Below the pieces are notes generated by a model, which did no database searches, was not told the DNA's origin, and saw only the letters and a program-made list of their open reading frames with translations. From NCBI GenBank assembly GCA_934121905.1, contig CAKOVI010000008.1, positions 1-64,000 on the forward strand: a stretch of 64,000 nt of DNA, read 5' to 3'. The DNA comes from an uncultured Clostridia bacterium. GTDB taxonomy: Bacteria; Bacillota; Clostridia; TANB77; CAG-508. Below, piece by piece: positions 18,602-27,149 of the stretch. The translations under genes were made by a program, and so were the position numbers. Each line of letters opens with the position of its first letter. Within the stretch, counting starts at the first letter, position 1.

Positions 18602-19891
18602 TTATCTGTCTACTCCCCCATCTGCTCCTTGACCAACATTTGCTTCTAAGGAATCCCTATAAAGACTTTTCCTTATTCTTTCAAAACTTTTATTTACTTC
18701 TTCAATTCCGATTTCATTTATCTCCTCAGTCGAAATTATATTATCTTGTGATACATATCCATTCCTCTCTAAATATTGTTTAATCGTATTTAAGTGACTG
18801 TCATTTTCTAAAGTGCAAGCCAATCTAGCACAGTCTAAACATCTCCAACCCTCACTGCACCAAACTTCTAGCCAAGCATGTCCTGCTTCAATTTGCCCAC
18901 TTGTTATGCTTTCTTTAGAAAGGCCCTGTCTAATTCTGCATTTTATCTTTTTCATGTCCAATATAATTTTAGCAACTTCGCTTTGCTCAATACATGGAGT
19001 TTTTTTGTTATTAAACATTTTTATAGAATTTTCTCTATACACATCATTTCCATTAATTGAATTTTCGTAAACTGAAATTGCAACCAGATTTATAATATCT
19101 AATTCATTATTCAAATTTTCAGTTTTTCTTATAATTTCACCTAATTTTGTGCTAAATTTCTTTAAGTCCTGATATTCTAGAAATCCAATCCTATTGTTTA
19201 TATAGCTTTTTTTCATAATTTCGCTACATGCTTCAAAACTAAGTACGTAATCCTCGTATACATCTGCACTACCACAAGCAACATTGTTTTTCAAAAAGAA
19301 CCTTGTACTTGAATCTATTTGTGATATTTTACTTATAATTTCTTCAAGTTCATCATACGTTTCTATGCTTATAATACTGTCCCTTTTTGAAAAATCACTT
19401 GCTTTAAATTCACTAAATTTAATTGTATTAGGTATTTCTGAATTTAAAAAATAAAAATATGCTTCTTTTAATAGCTCTTCATCAATTTCTGAAAATCCAT
19501 CTGTATCAATTTGCTCATATTTTACTTTTCCACTTATTATTTTTTCTAATAAACTAACTAGACCTTTGGCTTTTGGCTCCTTCATTAAATAATATACTAC
19601 TTTTTTCATCTCTGTGGGGCTTAAACTTATTATATCTTTTACTTTTATATCTTCTTTACTTTTTTTGATATATAAACTTTCCAATATATTTTTAAAGTTC
19701 TCCTCTAAATCTGGATATATCATATCTAACTCTATATTCTCTCTATTTTTTAGCTTGCCACTCTTTAAATCATTCACAAACTTAGTTATTTCTTTTTCAC
19801 TATTAGCAACTTTACCCTTTATTAAAAGTAAATCTTCTACCTTTTTTCTATTTTCTTCGTTTAATTCATAATATTGATTTATTATAGACAT
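18602..19891 (-). CDS. Transglutaminase-like cysteine protease-fold protein
   Basis: A 429-residue protein without signal peptide. The C-terminal third carries the catalytic triad of the transglutaminase-like superfamily: Cys near 299 (NKKTPCIEQSEVAKIILD), His near 340 (EAGHAWLEVWCSEGW) and Asp near 351 (RCLDCARL). The first ~290 residues are charged and helical and match nothing I know. It ends in a glycine-rich ANVGQGADGGVDR tail. Superfamily members act as peptidases or amidases. It lies immediately upstream of queH and downstream of ruvB on the same strand. Confidence 0.65.
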   Translation of the reverse strand: MSIINQYYELNEENRKKVEDLLLIKGKVANSEKEITKFVNDLKSGKLKNRENIELDMIYPDLEENFKNILESLYIKKSKEDIKVKDIISLSPTEMKKVVYYLMKEPKAKGLVSLLEKIISGKVKYEQIDTDGFSEIDEELLKEAYFYFLNSEIPNTIKFSEFKASDFSKRDSIISIETYDELEEIISKISQIDSSTRFFLKNNVACGSADVYEDYVLSFEACSEIMKKSYINNRIGFLEYQDLKKFSTKLGEIIRKTENLNNELDIINLVAISVYENSINGNDVYRENSIKMFNNKKTPCIEQSEVAKIILDMKKIKCRIRQGLSKESITSGQIEAGHAWLEVWCSEGWRCLDCARLACTLENDSHLNTIKQYLERNGYVSQDNIISTEEINEIGIEEVNKSFERIRKSLYRDSLEANVGQGADGGVDR

Positions 19892-19915
19892 TTATATCAC
19901 TTCTCCTTAATTTTT

Positions 19916-20929
19916 TTAATACATTTTCGTCTGATAATCATACCCCAAATGTTCGTAAGCCGCTGGCAAAACAACTCTTCCTTTTGGAGTTCTGGCGATA
20001 AAACCTATTTGCAACAAATATGGTTCATATACATCTTCTATTGTATCAATTTCTTCTCCTAAAGATGCCGCCAAAGCTTCAATTCCAACTGGTCTTCCTG
20101 AGTATTGAACAATCATCATTGATAACATTTTTCTATCTGTTTCTTCCAAACCTAATTCATCAATTTCTAACTGATTTAATGCATATTTTGCAATTTTTAA
20201 ATCTATTTTTCCATCTGATAATACTAAAGAAAAGTCTCTAACTCTTTTTAGTAGTCTATTTGCAATTCTAGGTGTTCCTCTTGCTCTTCTTGCAATTTCT
20301 ATACTCGCATCATCATCTATTTCAACACCTAAAATTCTACTCGAACGTTTAATTATAGTGCTCAAATCTTCAACTGAATATAGTTCAAGTTTTTGTACAA
20401 TTCCAAATCTGTCTCTAAGTGGTGTTGTAAGTGAACCCGCTTTTGTAGTTGCTCCAATTAAAGTAAATTTTGGCAAATCTAACCTTATAGATTTTGCCTC
20501 AGGTCCTTTTCCTATTGTTATATCTAACACGAAATCTTCTAAAGCTGGATATAAAATTTCTTCTACAACTTTACTTAATCTATGTATCTCATCAATAAAT
20601 AAAACATCATATTCCTCTAAACTTGTTAGAATTCCTGCCAAATCACCTGGCTTTTCAATTGCAGGACCTGATGTTATTCTTATTTTAGAATGCATTTCGT
20701 TTGCAATTATTCCGGAAATTGTTGTTTTTCCAAGACCTGGAGGTCCATAAAATAAACAATGATCTAGTGGCTCATTTCTTTTTTTCGCTGCCTCTATGTA
20801 TATTTTCATACTTTCTTTTACTTTGGTTTGTCCAATATATTCATCAAGAGTCTGTGGCCTAAGTGTAGTTTCTAATCTTTCCTCCTGCACATTTGCCACT
20901 TCTGGACTACTTATGTTTTCATTTTCCAT
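19916..20929 (-). CDS. ruvB: Holliday-junction branch-migration ATPase RuvB
   Basis: A 337-residue AAA+ motor that drives branch migration with RuvA. It shows Walker A FYGPPGLGKTTISGIIANEM, Walker B DVLFIDEIHRL, sensor GATTKAGSLTTPLRDRFGI, and the winged-helix C-terminus GRPVGIEALAASLGEEIDTI. Full length. No ruvA is adjacent. The start at 20929 overlaps weak upstream sequence (AATATT), but the N-terminus fits the family. Confidence 0.96.
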   Translation of the reverse strand: MENENISSPEVANVQEERLETTLRPQTLDEYIGQTKVKESMKIYIEAAKKRNEPLDHCLFYGPPGLGKTTISGIIANEMHSKIRITSGPAIEKPGDLAGILTSLEEYDVLFIDEIHRLSKVVEEILYPALEDFVLDITIGKGPEAKSIRLDLPKFTLIGATTKAGSLTTPLRDRFGIVQKLELYSVEDLSTIIKRSSRILGVEIDDDASIEIARRARGTPRIANRLLKRVRDFSLVLSDGKIDLKIAKYALNQLEIDELGLEETDRKMLSMMIVQYSGRPVGIEALAASLGEEIDTIEDVYEPYLLQIGFIARTPKGRVVLPAAYEHLGYDYQTKMY

Positions 20930-20949
20930 TAATATTCACATCCATTTTC

Positions 20950-21429
20950 TTAAATATTGTCAATAAAATTTTCTATTATATTTAGAATTTTTTTATTATC
21001 ACTTTTATATTTTTCTGGTTTAAATTTTTCTATCTCTTTTAATGCATTAGGCAATTCATCTACATTTTGAATTCCTATTAAATATTTTTTTTCACTAAAT
21101 GCTTTTATAATCTGTTTTTGATGGTCATTTACATGTTCTCCATATTCATGTAGTCTTGGCACTGCTATAACTTTTTTATCTTTTTCTAATGCCATTATAA
21201 TTGACCCAACTCCGCCATGTGTGATTATTATATTTGCATCATTTATATATTCTTCTAATTCTTTTTTTGAAATCATGTCAAAAATTTTCATTTTATTTGT
21301 TTCATATTTTGTAAATCCCGCTTGAACTATTACTTCCTCATTTATCAATTTATTTTCTATACATTCATCAATTTCTTTTAATAGTCTTGTAAATTCATTG
21401 TGTTGTGTTCCTAATAATACTAAAATCAT
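20950..21429 (-). CDS. Alg13/PssE-like glycosyltransferase subunit
   Basis: A 159-residue GT28 C-terminal-type catalytic half: MILVLLGTQHNEFTRLLKEI, then IITHGGVGSIIMALEKDKKV and VPRLHEYGEHVNDHQKQI, the UDP-sugar-binding motifs. Together with the next upstream gene (Alg14/PssD-like) it should make a two-subunit glycosyltransferase that adds the second sugar to a lipid-linked glycan. The two genes are separated only by a REP-like element. Confidence 0.85.
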   Translation of the reverse strand: MILVLLGTQHNEFTRLLKEIDECIENKLINEEVIVQAGFTKYETNKMKIFDMISKKELEEYINDANIIITHGGVGSIIMALEKDKKVIAVPRLHEYGEHVNDHQKQIIKAFSEKKYLIGIQNVDELPNALKEIEKFKPEKYKSDNKKILNIIENFIDNI

Positions 21430-21443
21430 TTTTTCTCCTCATT

Positions 21444-21472
21444 GGACAAAAAAGACCCGGTCCCTTTTGTCC
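21444..21472. repeat. Single REP-like element
   Basis: A 29-bp copy of GGACAAAAAAGACCCGGTCC... lies between the Alg13-like and Alg14-like genes. Its last base is the final base of the upstream gene's TAG stop codon. Confidence 0.85.
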
Positions 21473-21948
21473 TAAAATATTTTTCCTCCATATGTTGCTT
21501 TTGGATACAGTTTTAACATCTCTTCCCACTGCACAATAAATAAATCTGCAATTGGATAAATTAATCTACCTGTTGCAGTTTGTTTATTTATATTTGCAAA
21601 TGTTTCTATGTATATTATTTTGCTGCCAAATATTTTTCCTAAATAACACATTGGTCCTGCTGTATGTGTCCCTGTTGTTATTATTACTTTGGGTCTTATT
21701 TTAAAATAATAAAATATCGTTTTTATTATCAAATATGAATATATAAATATATACTGGAGCAAATGACTTCTTGTACCATATGGTAAATAATCTATTTTAT
21801 CCCCATATTTTTCTTTTAAATATTCATTTGTTTTATCTTTTTCTGTTATTATATGATAATCATATTTTTCAAATAGTGGGCTTAATCTAAGTAGTTCGTT
21901 TAAATGCCCTCCTGTACTAGATATAAATAATACTTTCTTTTTTTTCAT
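21472..21948 (-). CDS. Alg14/PssD-like glycosyltransferase subunit
   Basis: A 158-residue partner subunit. MKKKKVLFISSTGGHLNELL is the Alg14/PssD nucleotide-binding start, and a hydrophobic stretch near 60-85 can dock to the membrane. IITTGTHTAGPMCYLGKIFG and YIETFANINKQTATGRLIYP are conserved in the family. It ends YGGKIF with a stop touching a REP-like repeat. It starts two bases from the sortase stop, so it belongs to the same transcript. Confidence 0.85.
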   Translation of the reverse strand: MKKKKVLFISSTGGHLNELLRLSPLFEKYDYHIITEKDKTNEYLKEKYGDKIDYLPYGTRSHLLQYIFIYSYLIIKTIFYYFKIRPKVIITTGTHTAGPMCYLGKIFGSKIIYIETFANINKQTATGRLIYPIADLFIVQWEEMLKLYPKATYGGKIF

Positions 21949-21949
21949 C

Positions 21950-22627
21950 TTACTCTGCTCTTCCTAAAATTATTATTCTATTATCATCACTTGCATCTGT
22001 ACAACAAGATAGTGCCATAACCGGTGCATCAAAATTTCCATTTAAAAATGCTGTATCATCTGATGTTGTTGTAAATTTCGAATATATTGTGTATTTTTTT
22101 TCTCTTCCTTGATAGTCTGTAAAGTAGAATACATCTCCCTCTGCAAGTTTTTTGTTATTTGAAAAGATTTTTCCATTTCTTTTATTATGTCCTACTAATA
22201 ATGTTATTCCATTTTCATTTAATCCTCCAGACGTATATAGGAATGCTGGCATTTTTTCCATTTTTTTAGGGTCTGAATTTGAATATACTTGTAAATTTAT
22301 TTTTGTTTTTGGAATTCTTATTGTTCCTATTGTTGTATTCATATTATATATTTCTTGCGTAAATGTTGATGCATCTCTTTCTGGCTCTTGCACTGGTTCT
22401 TCTGTTGTTTTATTGTTTGATGTATTTTGTTCAGTTTGAGATGTATTTTCCTCTGTTTGGTTATTTTTTTCTATTCCTACAACTAATACATTTTCTTCTG
22501 TTTGGTTTGTATCTGCTGTTGCTGGCAATTCCTTGGTTTTATCTATATTTATTTTTATTATTGCTACTATCGCTAAAATTAATAGTATTATTAAAATAAT
22601 TATTATATATTTTATTTTTGTTTTCAT
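21950..22627 (-). CDS. Class-uncertain sortase
   Basis: A 225-residue membrane-anchored transpeptidase-type enzyme. An N-terminal hydrophobic segment (IIIILIILLILAIVAIIKI) is followed by a Thr/Asn/Glu-rich spacer and a sortase barrel. The catalytic His lies in ITLLVGHNKRNGKIF, Cys in MALSCCTDASDDN and Arg in RIIILGRAE. Sortases attach LPxTG-type proteins to the wall or polymerise pilins. The cysteine sits in LSCC rather than the usual TLxTC. The ATG at 22627 follows AAAGGTG. It heads the run of the two glycosyltransferase-subunit genes. The DGR target protein in this window is a conceivable but unproven client. Confidence 0.8.
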   Translation of the reverse strand: MKTKIKYIIIILIILLILAIVAIIKINIDKTKELPATADTNQTEENVLVVGIEKNNQTEENTSQTEQNTSNNKTTEEPVQEPERDASTFTQEIYNMNTTIGTIRIPKTKINLQVYSNSDPKKMEKMPAFLYTSGGLNENGITLLVGHNKRNGKIFSNNKKLAEGDVFYFTDYQGREKKYTIYSKFTTTSDDTAFLNGNFDAPVMALSCCTDASDDNRIIILGRAE

Positions 22628-22704
22628 ATGCATCACCTTTTTTTATTATATCGTAATTGATGGATTATTTCAATGTTTTGGGGTGATTTTGTGGAATAAA
22701 AAAT

Positions 22705-22733
22705 TTGATAATATTTTAAATATGTGCTATAAT
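22705..22733 (+). promoter_or_regulatory. Promoter of the gene at 22779
   Basis: TTGATA and TATAAT are separated by exactly 17 bp, with TGTGC directly before the -10, an extended -10 context shared by the promoters at 26427 and 32136. Confidence 0.75.
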
Positions 22734-22778
22734 TTTTATGTAAATTTGTATTATAAAATGATAGGAGGAAAAACATTT

Positions 22779-23417
22779 ATGAGTAAATCAACAAATAATA
22801 TCATTGAAACTCAAAAAGAAGATAAAGAAAGGATACTACGGGAAACACTGAAACCAATTATTACTGATGCTGTAAATTCTGGATTTTCACAAACTGAAAT
22901 CGTAAAAATTGTAAAAGAACTTTGGCAAGAAAATCGTATTGATTTTGATGTTTCTGAAGTTAACATGGCTATTGGACGCGACTTATTAGTATACGAGAAA
23001 GACTTTAGAACAAATACAAAAGCATTTATTGAAAATTACGGACAACTGTTTATGTTTTTAGATGAATCTCCAAAATTCTACGAAGACATGTTTTGGACAA
23101 TGTATGTTTGTTTGATGATTGACCATAACATTACTAAGGAATTGGTATTTAAACGTTTCATTGCTTCTAAATATGCATATAAACATCATATGGACTTTTT
23201 TGATGTAGATGTTTATCACAGGATGTCTAGCTCTATAATTCGTAAACTAAAAATAAATGAAAAAAATCATATTTTATCTGGCAATTTGCTCAGCGGCATT
23301 GAAATTTCTAAATCAATTGAATATGAAAAGTTATTAACATATTCAAGTTCACCTGTACGTTCCCTTTATAAAAAATTTGCATTGAACTGCTTAACATGCA
23401 TTATCTACTTTATGTAA
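22779..23417 (+). CDS. Hypothetical protein carrying a zero-frame CGG
   Basis: A 212-residue soluble protein starting MSKSTNNIIETQKEDKERIL. I do not recognise the family. ATG 22779 has an AGGAGG site, a clear promoter upstream and a strong terminator downstream. Codon 21 (22839-22841) is CGG read in frame (I-L-R-E-T-L-K); a +1 move would stop within nine codons. Unusually for the window, arginine is often written CGT or CGC here, suggesting transfer from another genome. It is one of only two apparent exceptions to +1 reading at CGG. In this case the next base is G, whereas all nine shift sites have CGGA or CGGC. Confidence 0.7.
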   Translation: MSKSTNNIIETQKEDKERILRETLKPIITDAVNSGFSQTEIVKIVKELWQENRIDFDVSEVNMAIGRDLLVYEKDFRTNTKAFIENYGQLFMFLDESPKFYEDMFWTMYVCLMIDHNITKELVFKRFIASKYAYKHHMDFFDVDVYHRMSSSIIRKLKINEKNHILSGNLLSGIEISKSIEYEKLLTYSSSPVRSLYKKFALNCLTCIIYFM

Positions 23418-23430
23418 TTTTTTCTAAAAC

Positions 23431-23470
23431 AGCCTAGACTACAATTAGTCTAGGCTACTTTTAGTTTTTA
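23431..23470 (+). terminator. Terminator of the gene at 22779
   Basis: A 10-bp stem, AGCCTAGACT / AGTCTAGGCT, with a five-base loop is followed by ACTTTTAGTTTTT. Confidence 0.85.
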
Positions 23471-23486
23471 TTAACTTTAAAATATT

Positions 23487-23624
23487 TTAGAATCCCATCT
23501 GTTTAATAAATTTCTTTCCTCTTTTAACAATCTTTTTGCTATCTTTATTCATTGTTTCACTATACATCCACATTATACCAGCAGAAACCAAAGTTCCTAC
23601 CATAACACCTTTTGCAAAATTCAC
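23487..23624 (-). CDS. Small YtxH-like membrane peptide
   Basis: A 45-residue frame from GTG 23624 with GGAGGG ten bases upstream: VNFAKGVMVGTLVSAGIMWM, then YSETMNKDSKKIVKRGKKFI and KQMGF. One glycine-containing hydrophobic segment followed by a basic tail matches the layout of YtxH-like small envelope proteins. It starts two bases after the stop of the sulfite-exporter-like gene, so it is probably the last cistron of that operon. Function is unknown. Confidence 0.65.
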   Translation of the reverse strand: MNFAKGVMVGTLVSAGIMWMYSETMNKDSKKIVKRGKKFIKQMGF

Positions 23625-23626
23625 TT

Positions 23627-24032
23627 TTAATCCCTCCTTTTCAAATTTCTTTTTTTATTATTCGTTTTTTTATAATTTATATACTCTCTTTTCAATGAAT
23701 ATATTTCATTAATTGCCACAATTATCAAAAATATGCCAAAATATTTCTTTAGCTCGTTAATCGGAAGTTTTACAGATAATTTTGCTCCAATGATTGCCCC
23801 AATAATTCCAAAAATGATTACAAATTTTGCAACATCATAATTTATTTTTTTGTTTCTAATATTAACAACTATTGCAGTTACACATGTTGGAATAAAAAAG
23901 ACCAAATTTGCTCCTTGGGCAATATGTTGGTCTATTTGTAAAAATGCTGTTAATAAATAGATTAATACCGTTCCTCCGCCGCATACCAATGCTGCTTATA
24001 AATCCAGATATTATGCCAAATAAAATCTCCAT
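23627..24032 (-). CDS. TauE/SafE half-transporter, +1 shift at CGG codon 18
   Basis: A 134-residue, four-helix half of a TauE/SafE (COG0730) anion exporter. The ATG at 24032 has AAAGGT upstream and begins MEILFGIISGFISSIG. The next codons read ATG CGG CGG AGG (first CGG at 23979-23981), which would scramble the conserved GxGGG loop. Skipping the C of the first CGG gives G-M-G-G-G-T-V-L-I-Y, exactly the family motif and matching the LFSTGGGLILVPAF of its neighbour. Here the quadruplet is CGGC; the other eight shift sites have CGGA. It pairs with the gene directly upstream. Confidence 0.82.
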
Positions 24033-24053
24033 TGTTTTTACCTTTCATAAATT

Positions 24054-24419
24054 TTATACAATTCCTAGCATATATAATGCTACATATATTAAAAATATTG
24101 TAAATGCAATTTTTAATATATATGTTGGAATTTTGCTTATTACTTTTGAACCAATGTAGCTTCCTATAATTCCTCCTATGGCACATAAAAATCCTAGTTT
24201 CCAATCTATATATTTGTTTTTTGCATAGAAAAAACTTGTTGTTAGTACCATTGGAAGGATGCACATTATTGAAGTTGCTCTTGCTTCTACTGTATCTAGT
24301 TTTAGTAAATATGTAAATGCTGGTACTAGTATTAAACCTCCTCCTGTTGAGAATAGTCCGGAAATAAAGCCGGCAAGTAAGCCTATTATTATTTTTTTGA
24401 TTTTTTGTTTTTTGTTCAT
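24054..24419 (-). CDS. TauE/SafE half-transporter
   Basis: A 121-residue membrane protein with the TauE/SafE signature GLLAGFISGLFSTGGGLILV and four hydrophobic helices. It ends where a full-length exporter would have its midpoint. Followed 22 bases later by a second half, it should dimerise with that product to rebuild the usual eight-helix transporter. Family members export sulfite, sulfoacetate or other organosulfur anions; the substrate here cannot be told. Confidence 0.82.
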   Translation of the reverse strand: MNKKQKIKKIIIGLLAGFISGLFSTGGGLILVPAFTYLLKLDTVEARATSIMCILPMVLTTSFFYAKNKYIDWKLGFLCAIGGIIGSYIGSKVISKIPTYILKIAFTIFLIYVALYMLGIV

Positions 24420-24504
24420 GTTGATAGTATGTGCTATTTTTTCTAAAATATAAATGTTTAAGGAAAAAATTGATTTAAAAATTTATTTAGTTTTCTTTTA
24501 GCTA

Positions 24505-24537
24505 TGAAAAAGAGGCAGTTAAAAACCAACTACCTCT
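24505..24537 (-). terminator. Terminator downstream of the WecA-rubredoxin gene
   Basis: An interrupted stem, AGAGGTAGTT / AACTGCCTCT, with a seven-base loop is followed on the minus strand by TTTTTC. It separates the WecA-like gene from the TauE pair. Confidence 0.7.
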
Positions 24538-24635
24538 CTGTTGAAAATTACAAATTTTTTTTATTTTTTATTCAGCATACCTTCAGCCAAACGTCTTATT
24601 ATTGACACCGAATCTCTGGTGAGCATTTCTTCTAA

Positions 24636-25874
24636 TTATTTATGTATCTCAAAAACATCCTTACTCTCTCCACAAACAGGGCAAACCCAATTATCTGGTA
24701 AATCCTCAAAATCTGTTCCAGGAGGAATTCCAGCCTTTTCGTTTCCTGTCTTAGGATTATAAATATATTTACAAACTCCGCACTCATATTTTTCGCCTTT
24801 TTCACTTTTTTCAGTCAAAAAATTTCTATATCCCAAGAATAATGCTGCAATTACCATAAGCAAAAATGATAACGCTTTCCAAATTCCACTTTCTAATAAT
24901 ATTATCGCAAAAAGTCCTAAAGCCGCACTCATTGCATACATTACTAAAACCGCCTGTTTTTGTGAAAATCCTCTTGCTATTAATCTATGGTGTAAATGTC
25001 CCTTATCTGCCTTAAATATTGCCTTTATTGATTTTCCTTTTATCATTCTTCTAATTATTGCCCAAACAACATCAAATATTGGAAGTCCTAAAACTAGCAT
25101 TGGAAGTGCTATTACTACAGCGGTATATGTTTTAGCTACGCCTAAAATTGATACTATTGAAAGTATATATCCTAAAAAGTTTGAACCAGTGTCTCCAATA
25201 AATGTTTTTGCTGGTGAAAAGTTGAATGGTAAAAATCCAACTAATGCTCCTATTAATGATGTTATCATCAGAATGGCTACCATCGGTGAATCGTTTAATG
25301 CAAATATTATTAATAATGATACACATGATATTAATGCTATTCCTGATGATAACCCATCTAATCCATCTATTAAATTTATTGCATTTGTAATTCCTACTAT
25401 CCAGATTACGGTTACAATCATAGAAATTTCATTTGCAAGTTCTACATTTGTTATGAATGGAATATCTGCTGAATCTATTTGTATACCAAATGCAACTGCA
25501 ACCATTGCAGCTAGTACTTGACCAAATAGTTTTTGTAGTGGCTTTAATGTTTTTGTATCATCTATTACTCCTGTGATTGTAATTATTATTACTCCAAGCC
25601 CTACTCCTATTAATTTCTTGAAATATGAGTTTTCATCAAATAAATTTATACTTCCTTCTATATTCATTACAGATATTAAATATATTAAGGATATTGCAAA
25701 TCCTGCAATTACAGCTAGTCCACCAAGTTTTGGTATTGATTTTTTTCTCATTCTTCTGTCATCTTTTGGAATATCTATAGCTCCTATTTTTTCTGCTATT
25801 TTTATAGAATATGGTGTTGCCATAAATGATACTATAAATGCTAATAGGAACGATATTGCTATATTTCCCCACAT
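24636..25874 (-). CDS. Undecaprenyl-P GlcNAc-1-P transferase (WecA/TagO-like) fused to rubredoxin
   Basis: A 412-residue fusion. Residues ~1-345 are a multi-span glycosyl-1-phosphate transferase (WecA/MraY family): RRMRKKSIPKLGGLAVIAGF, then AINLIDGLDGLSSGIALISC, SPAKTFIGDTGSNFLGYILS and KADKGHLHHRLIARGFSQ hold the metal- and nucleotide-binding residues. It would transfer a sugar-1-phosphate to undecaprenyl phosphate, starting teichoic acid or polysaccharide synthesis. Residues ~355-412 are a complete rubredoxin with both iron-binding pairs: ECGVCKYIYNP and WVCPVCGESKDVFEI. The two parts are in one frame with no CGG or stop between. The start at 25874 follows AGGAGG. It is 11 bases from rpiB. 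Confidence 0.88.
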   Translation of the reverse strand: MWGNIAISFLLAFIVSFMATPYSIKIAEKIGAIDIPKDDRRMRKKSIPKLGGLAVIAGFAISLIYLISVMNIEGSINLFDENSYFKKLIGVGLGVIIITITGVIDDTKTLKPLQKLFGQVLAAMVAVAFGIQIDSADIPFITNVELANEISMIVTVIWIVGITNAINLIDGLDGLSSGIALISCVSLLIIFALNDSPMVAILMITSLIGALVGFLPFNFSPAKTFIGDTGSNFLGYILSIVSILGVAKTYTAVVIALPMLVLGLPIFDVVWAIIRRMIKGKSIKAIFKADKGHLHHRLIARGFSQKQAVLVMYAMSAALGLFAIILLESGIWKALSFLLMVIAALFLGYRNFLTEKSEKGEKYECGVCKYIYNPKTGNEKAGIPPGTDFEDLPDNWVCPVCGESKDVFEIHK

Positions 25875-25885
25875 AGCTTGTCCTC

Positions 25886-26332
25886 CTATTTCATATTTTC
25901 TTTTTCTATTTTGTTTATCATTTCTATTCTTTCTTGGTACCTTCCACCTTTGAATTCTGTTCCAAGCCACATTCTGATTATTTTTATTGCTTCTTCTATT
26001 GATGTATTATTTCCGCTTATTGTAATTACATTTATATTATCATCAGCTTTAGCAAATTTTGCTTCATTTTCGTTTATTACAAGTCCTGCTCTTATTCCTT
26101 TAAATTTGTTTGCAACTATTGCCATTCCACAGCCTGATTTGCATAGTAAGATTCCTTTGTCACATTCTTTGTTTTGGATTGACTTAGCAACTTTTTTTGC
26201 ATATATTGGATAGTCTGTTCTTTCTTCTGAGTCTGTTCCAAAATCTTGATATTCTATTCCTATTTCACTTAAATATTTTTTTATTTCTTCTTTTAATTTG
26301 TACCCTCCATGGTCGCTTCCTATTGCTATCAT
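25886..26332 (-). CDS. rpiB: Ribose-5-phosphate isomerase B
   Basis: A 148-residue RpiB/LacAB-family sugar isomerase interconverting ribose-5-P and ribulose-5-P. It has the expected N-terminus MIAIGSDHGGYKLKEEIKKY, the active-site Cys loop GILLCKSGCGMAIVANKFKG and the C-terminal arginines IIRMWLGTEFKGGRYQER. The start at 26332 has AAAGGAGG upstream. First gene of a two-gene operon with the WecA-rubredoxin fusion. Confidence 0.93.
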   Translation of the reverse strand: MIAIGSDHGGYKLKEEIKKYLSEIGIEYQDFGTDSEERTDYPIYAKKVAKSIQNKECDKGILLCKSGCGMAIVANKFKGIRAGLVINENEAKFAKADDNINVITISGNNTSIEEAIKIIRMWLGTEFKGGRYQERIEMINKIEKENMK

Positions 26333-26426
26333 ACTCTTTTCCTCCTTTGGATTTTTCTTCTATTACTATAGCATAATTTGTTATATAATTCAATAAAATC
26401 GAAAAATTTCATTAATTTATCTTAAC

Positions 26427-26455
26427 TTGACTTGTAACACCTATTGTGCTAATAT
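26427..26455 (+). promoter_or_regulatory. Promoter of the HAD gene
   Basis: TTGACT and TAATAT have 17-bp spacing, with TGTGC immediately before the -10. Confidence 0.75.
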
Positions 26456-26485
26456 ATAAAAAGTTTAAAAACTTAGGAGGCTTAT

Positions 26486-27112
26486 ATGAATTTTTTTATA
26501 GATTTTGACCACACATTATATAATACACCTTTGCTAACATCTGATATGCTAAATGCTTTAGCAACATATATTTCAAATGTTTCCAATAAAAACTTTGATG
26601 ATATTTTAGAAGTTCTAAAAAATAAATTTAAAAGAGGCTTGAACAATATATATGATATATATCAGCTAATAGACTATTTTTCTACAAAATATAATTATAA
26701 TGTATCTGATGCAACGTTCATTGTAAATAATATAATCTCAAATGGCCAAAAATACTTATTTGATGATAGTATACCATTTTTAAAATGGCTAAAAGAACAA
26801 AATCATAAAGTATACATCTTATCATATAATGAAAATGAGGTATATTTCCAGGCTGTAAAGATTGCAGGTTCTGGATTATTAAAATTCGTAGATGGAGTTT
26901 TTCCAACAACTTCTCTAAAAGGTGAAATACCTCTTGACTTTTCAAAATGTATATTTATTGATGACAAGCCAAAAGATTTAATATCTATTTATAAAAATAA
27001 ACCTTTTAAAATTTTTAGAATTAGAAGAAAAAATGATACTTATTCTGAGGTAGAAACTTACCTTCCTATTCCAGAATTCGAAAGTTTAAATGAAATTCAA
27101 AAAAATATATAG
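26486..27112 (+). CDS. HAD-superfamily hydrolase
   Basis: A 208-residue phosphatase-like protein. Motif I is MNFFIDFDHTLYNTP (nucleophile and acid Asp), motif II is VYILSYNENEV, and the acidic motif IV is SKCIFIDDKPKDLISI, with an alpha-helical cap between. The substrate is unknown. ATG 26486 follows TTAGGAGG. It shares a transcript with yvcK downstream (37 bases apart). Confidence 0.82.
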   Translation: MNFFIDFDHTLYNTPLLTSDMLNALATYISNVSNKNFDDILEVLKNKFKRGLNNIYDIYQLIDYFSTKYNYNVSDATFIVNNIISNGQKYLFDDSIPFLKWLKEQNHKVYILSYNENEVYFQAVKIAGSGLLKFVDGVFPTTSLKGEIPLDFSKCIFIDDKPKDLISIYKNKPFKIFRIRRKNDTYSEVETYLPIPEFESLNEIQKNI

Positions 27113-27149
27113 AAATAAATATACATATCAATTTATGGAGGAATGAAAT

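Noticed and set aside
24570..24632. 21-codon frame MLTRDSVSIIRRLAEGMLNK after the WecA-rubredoxin gene
   Set aside because: Very short, weak ribosome-binding site, no family. It may be a trailing remnant.
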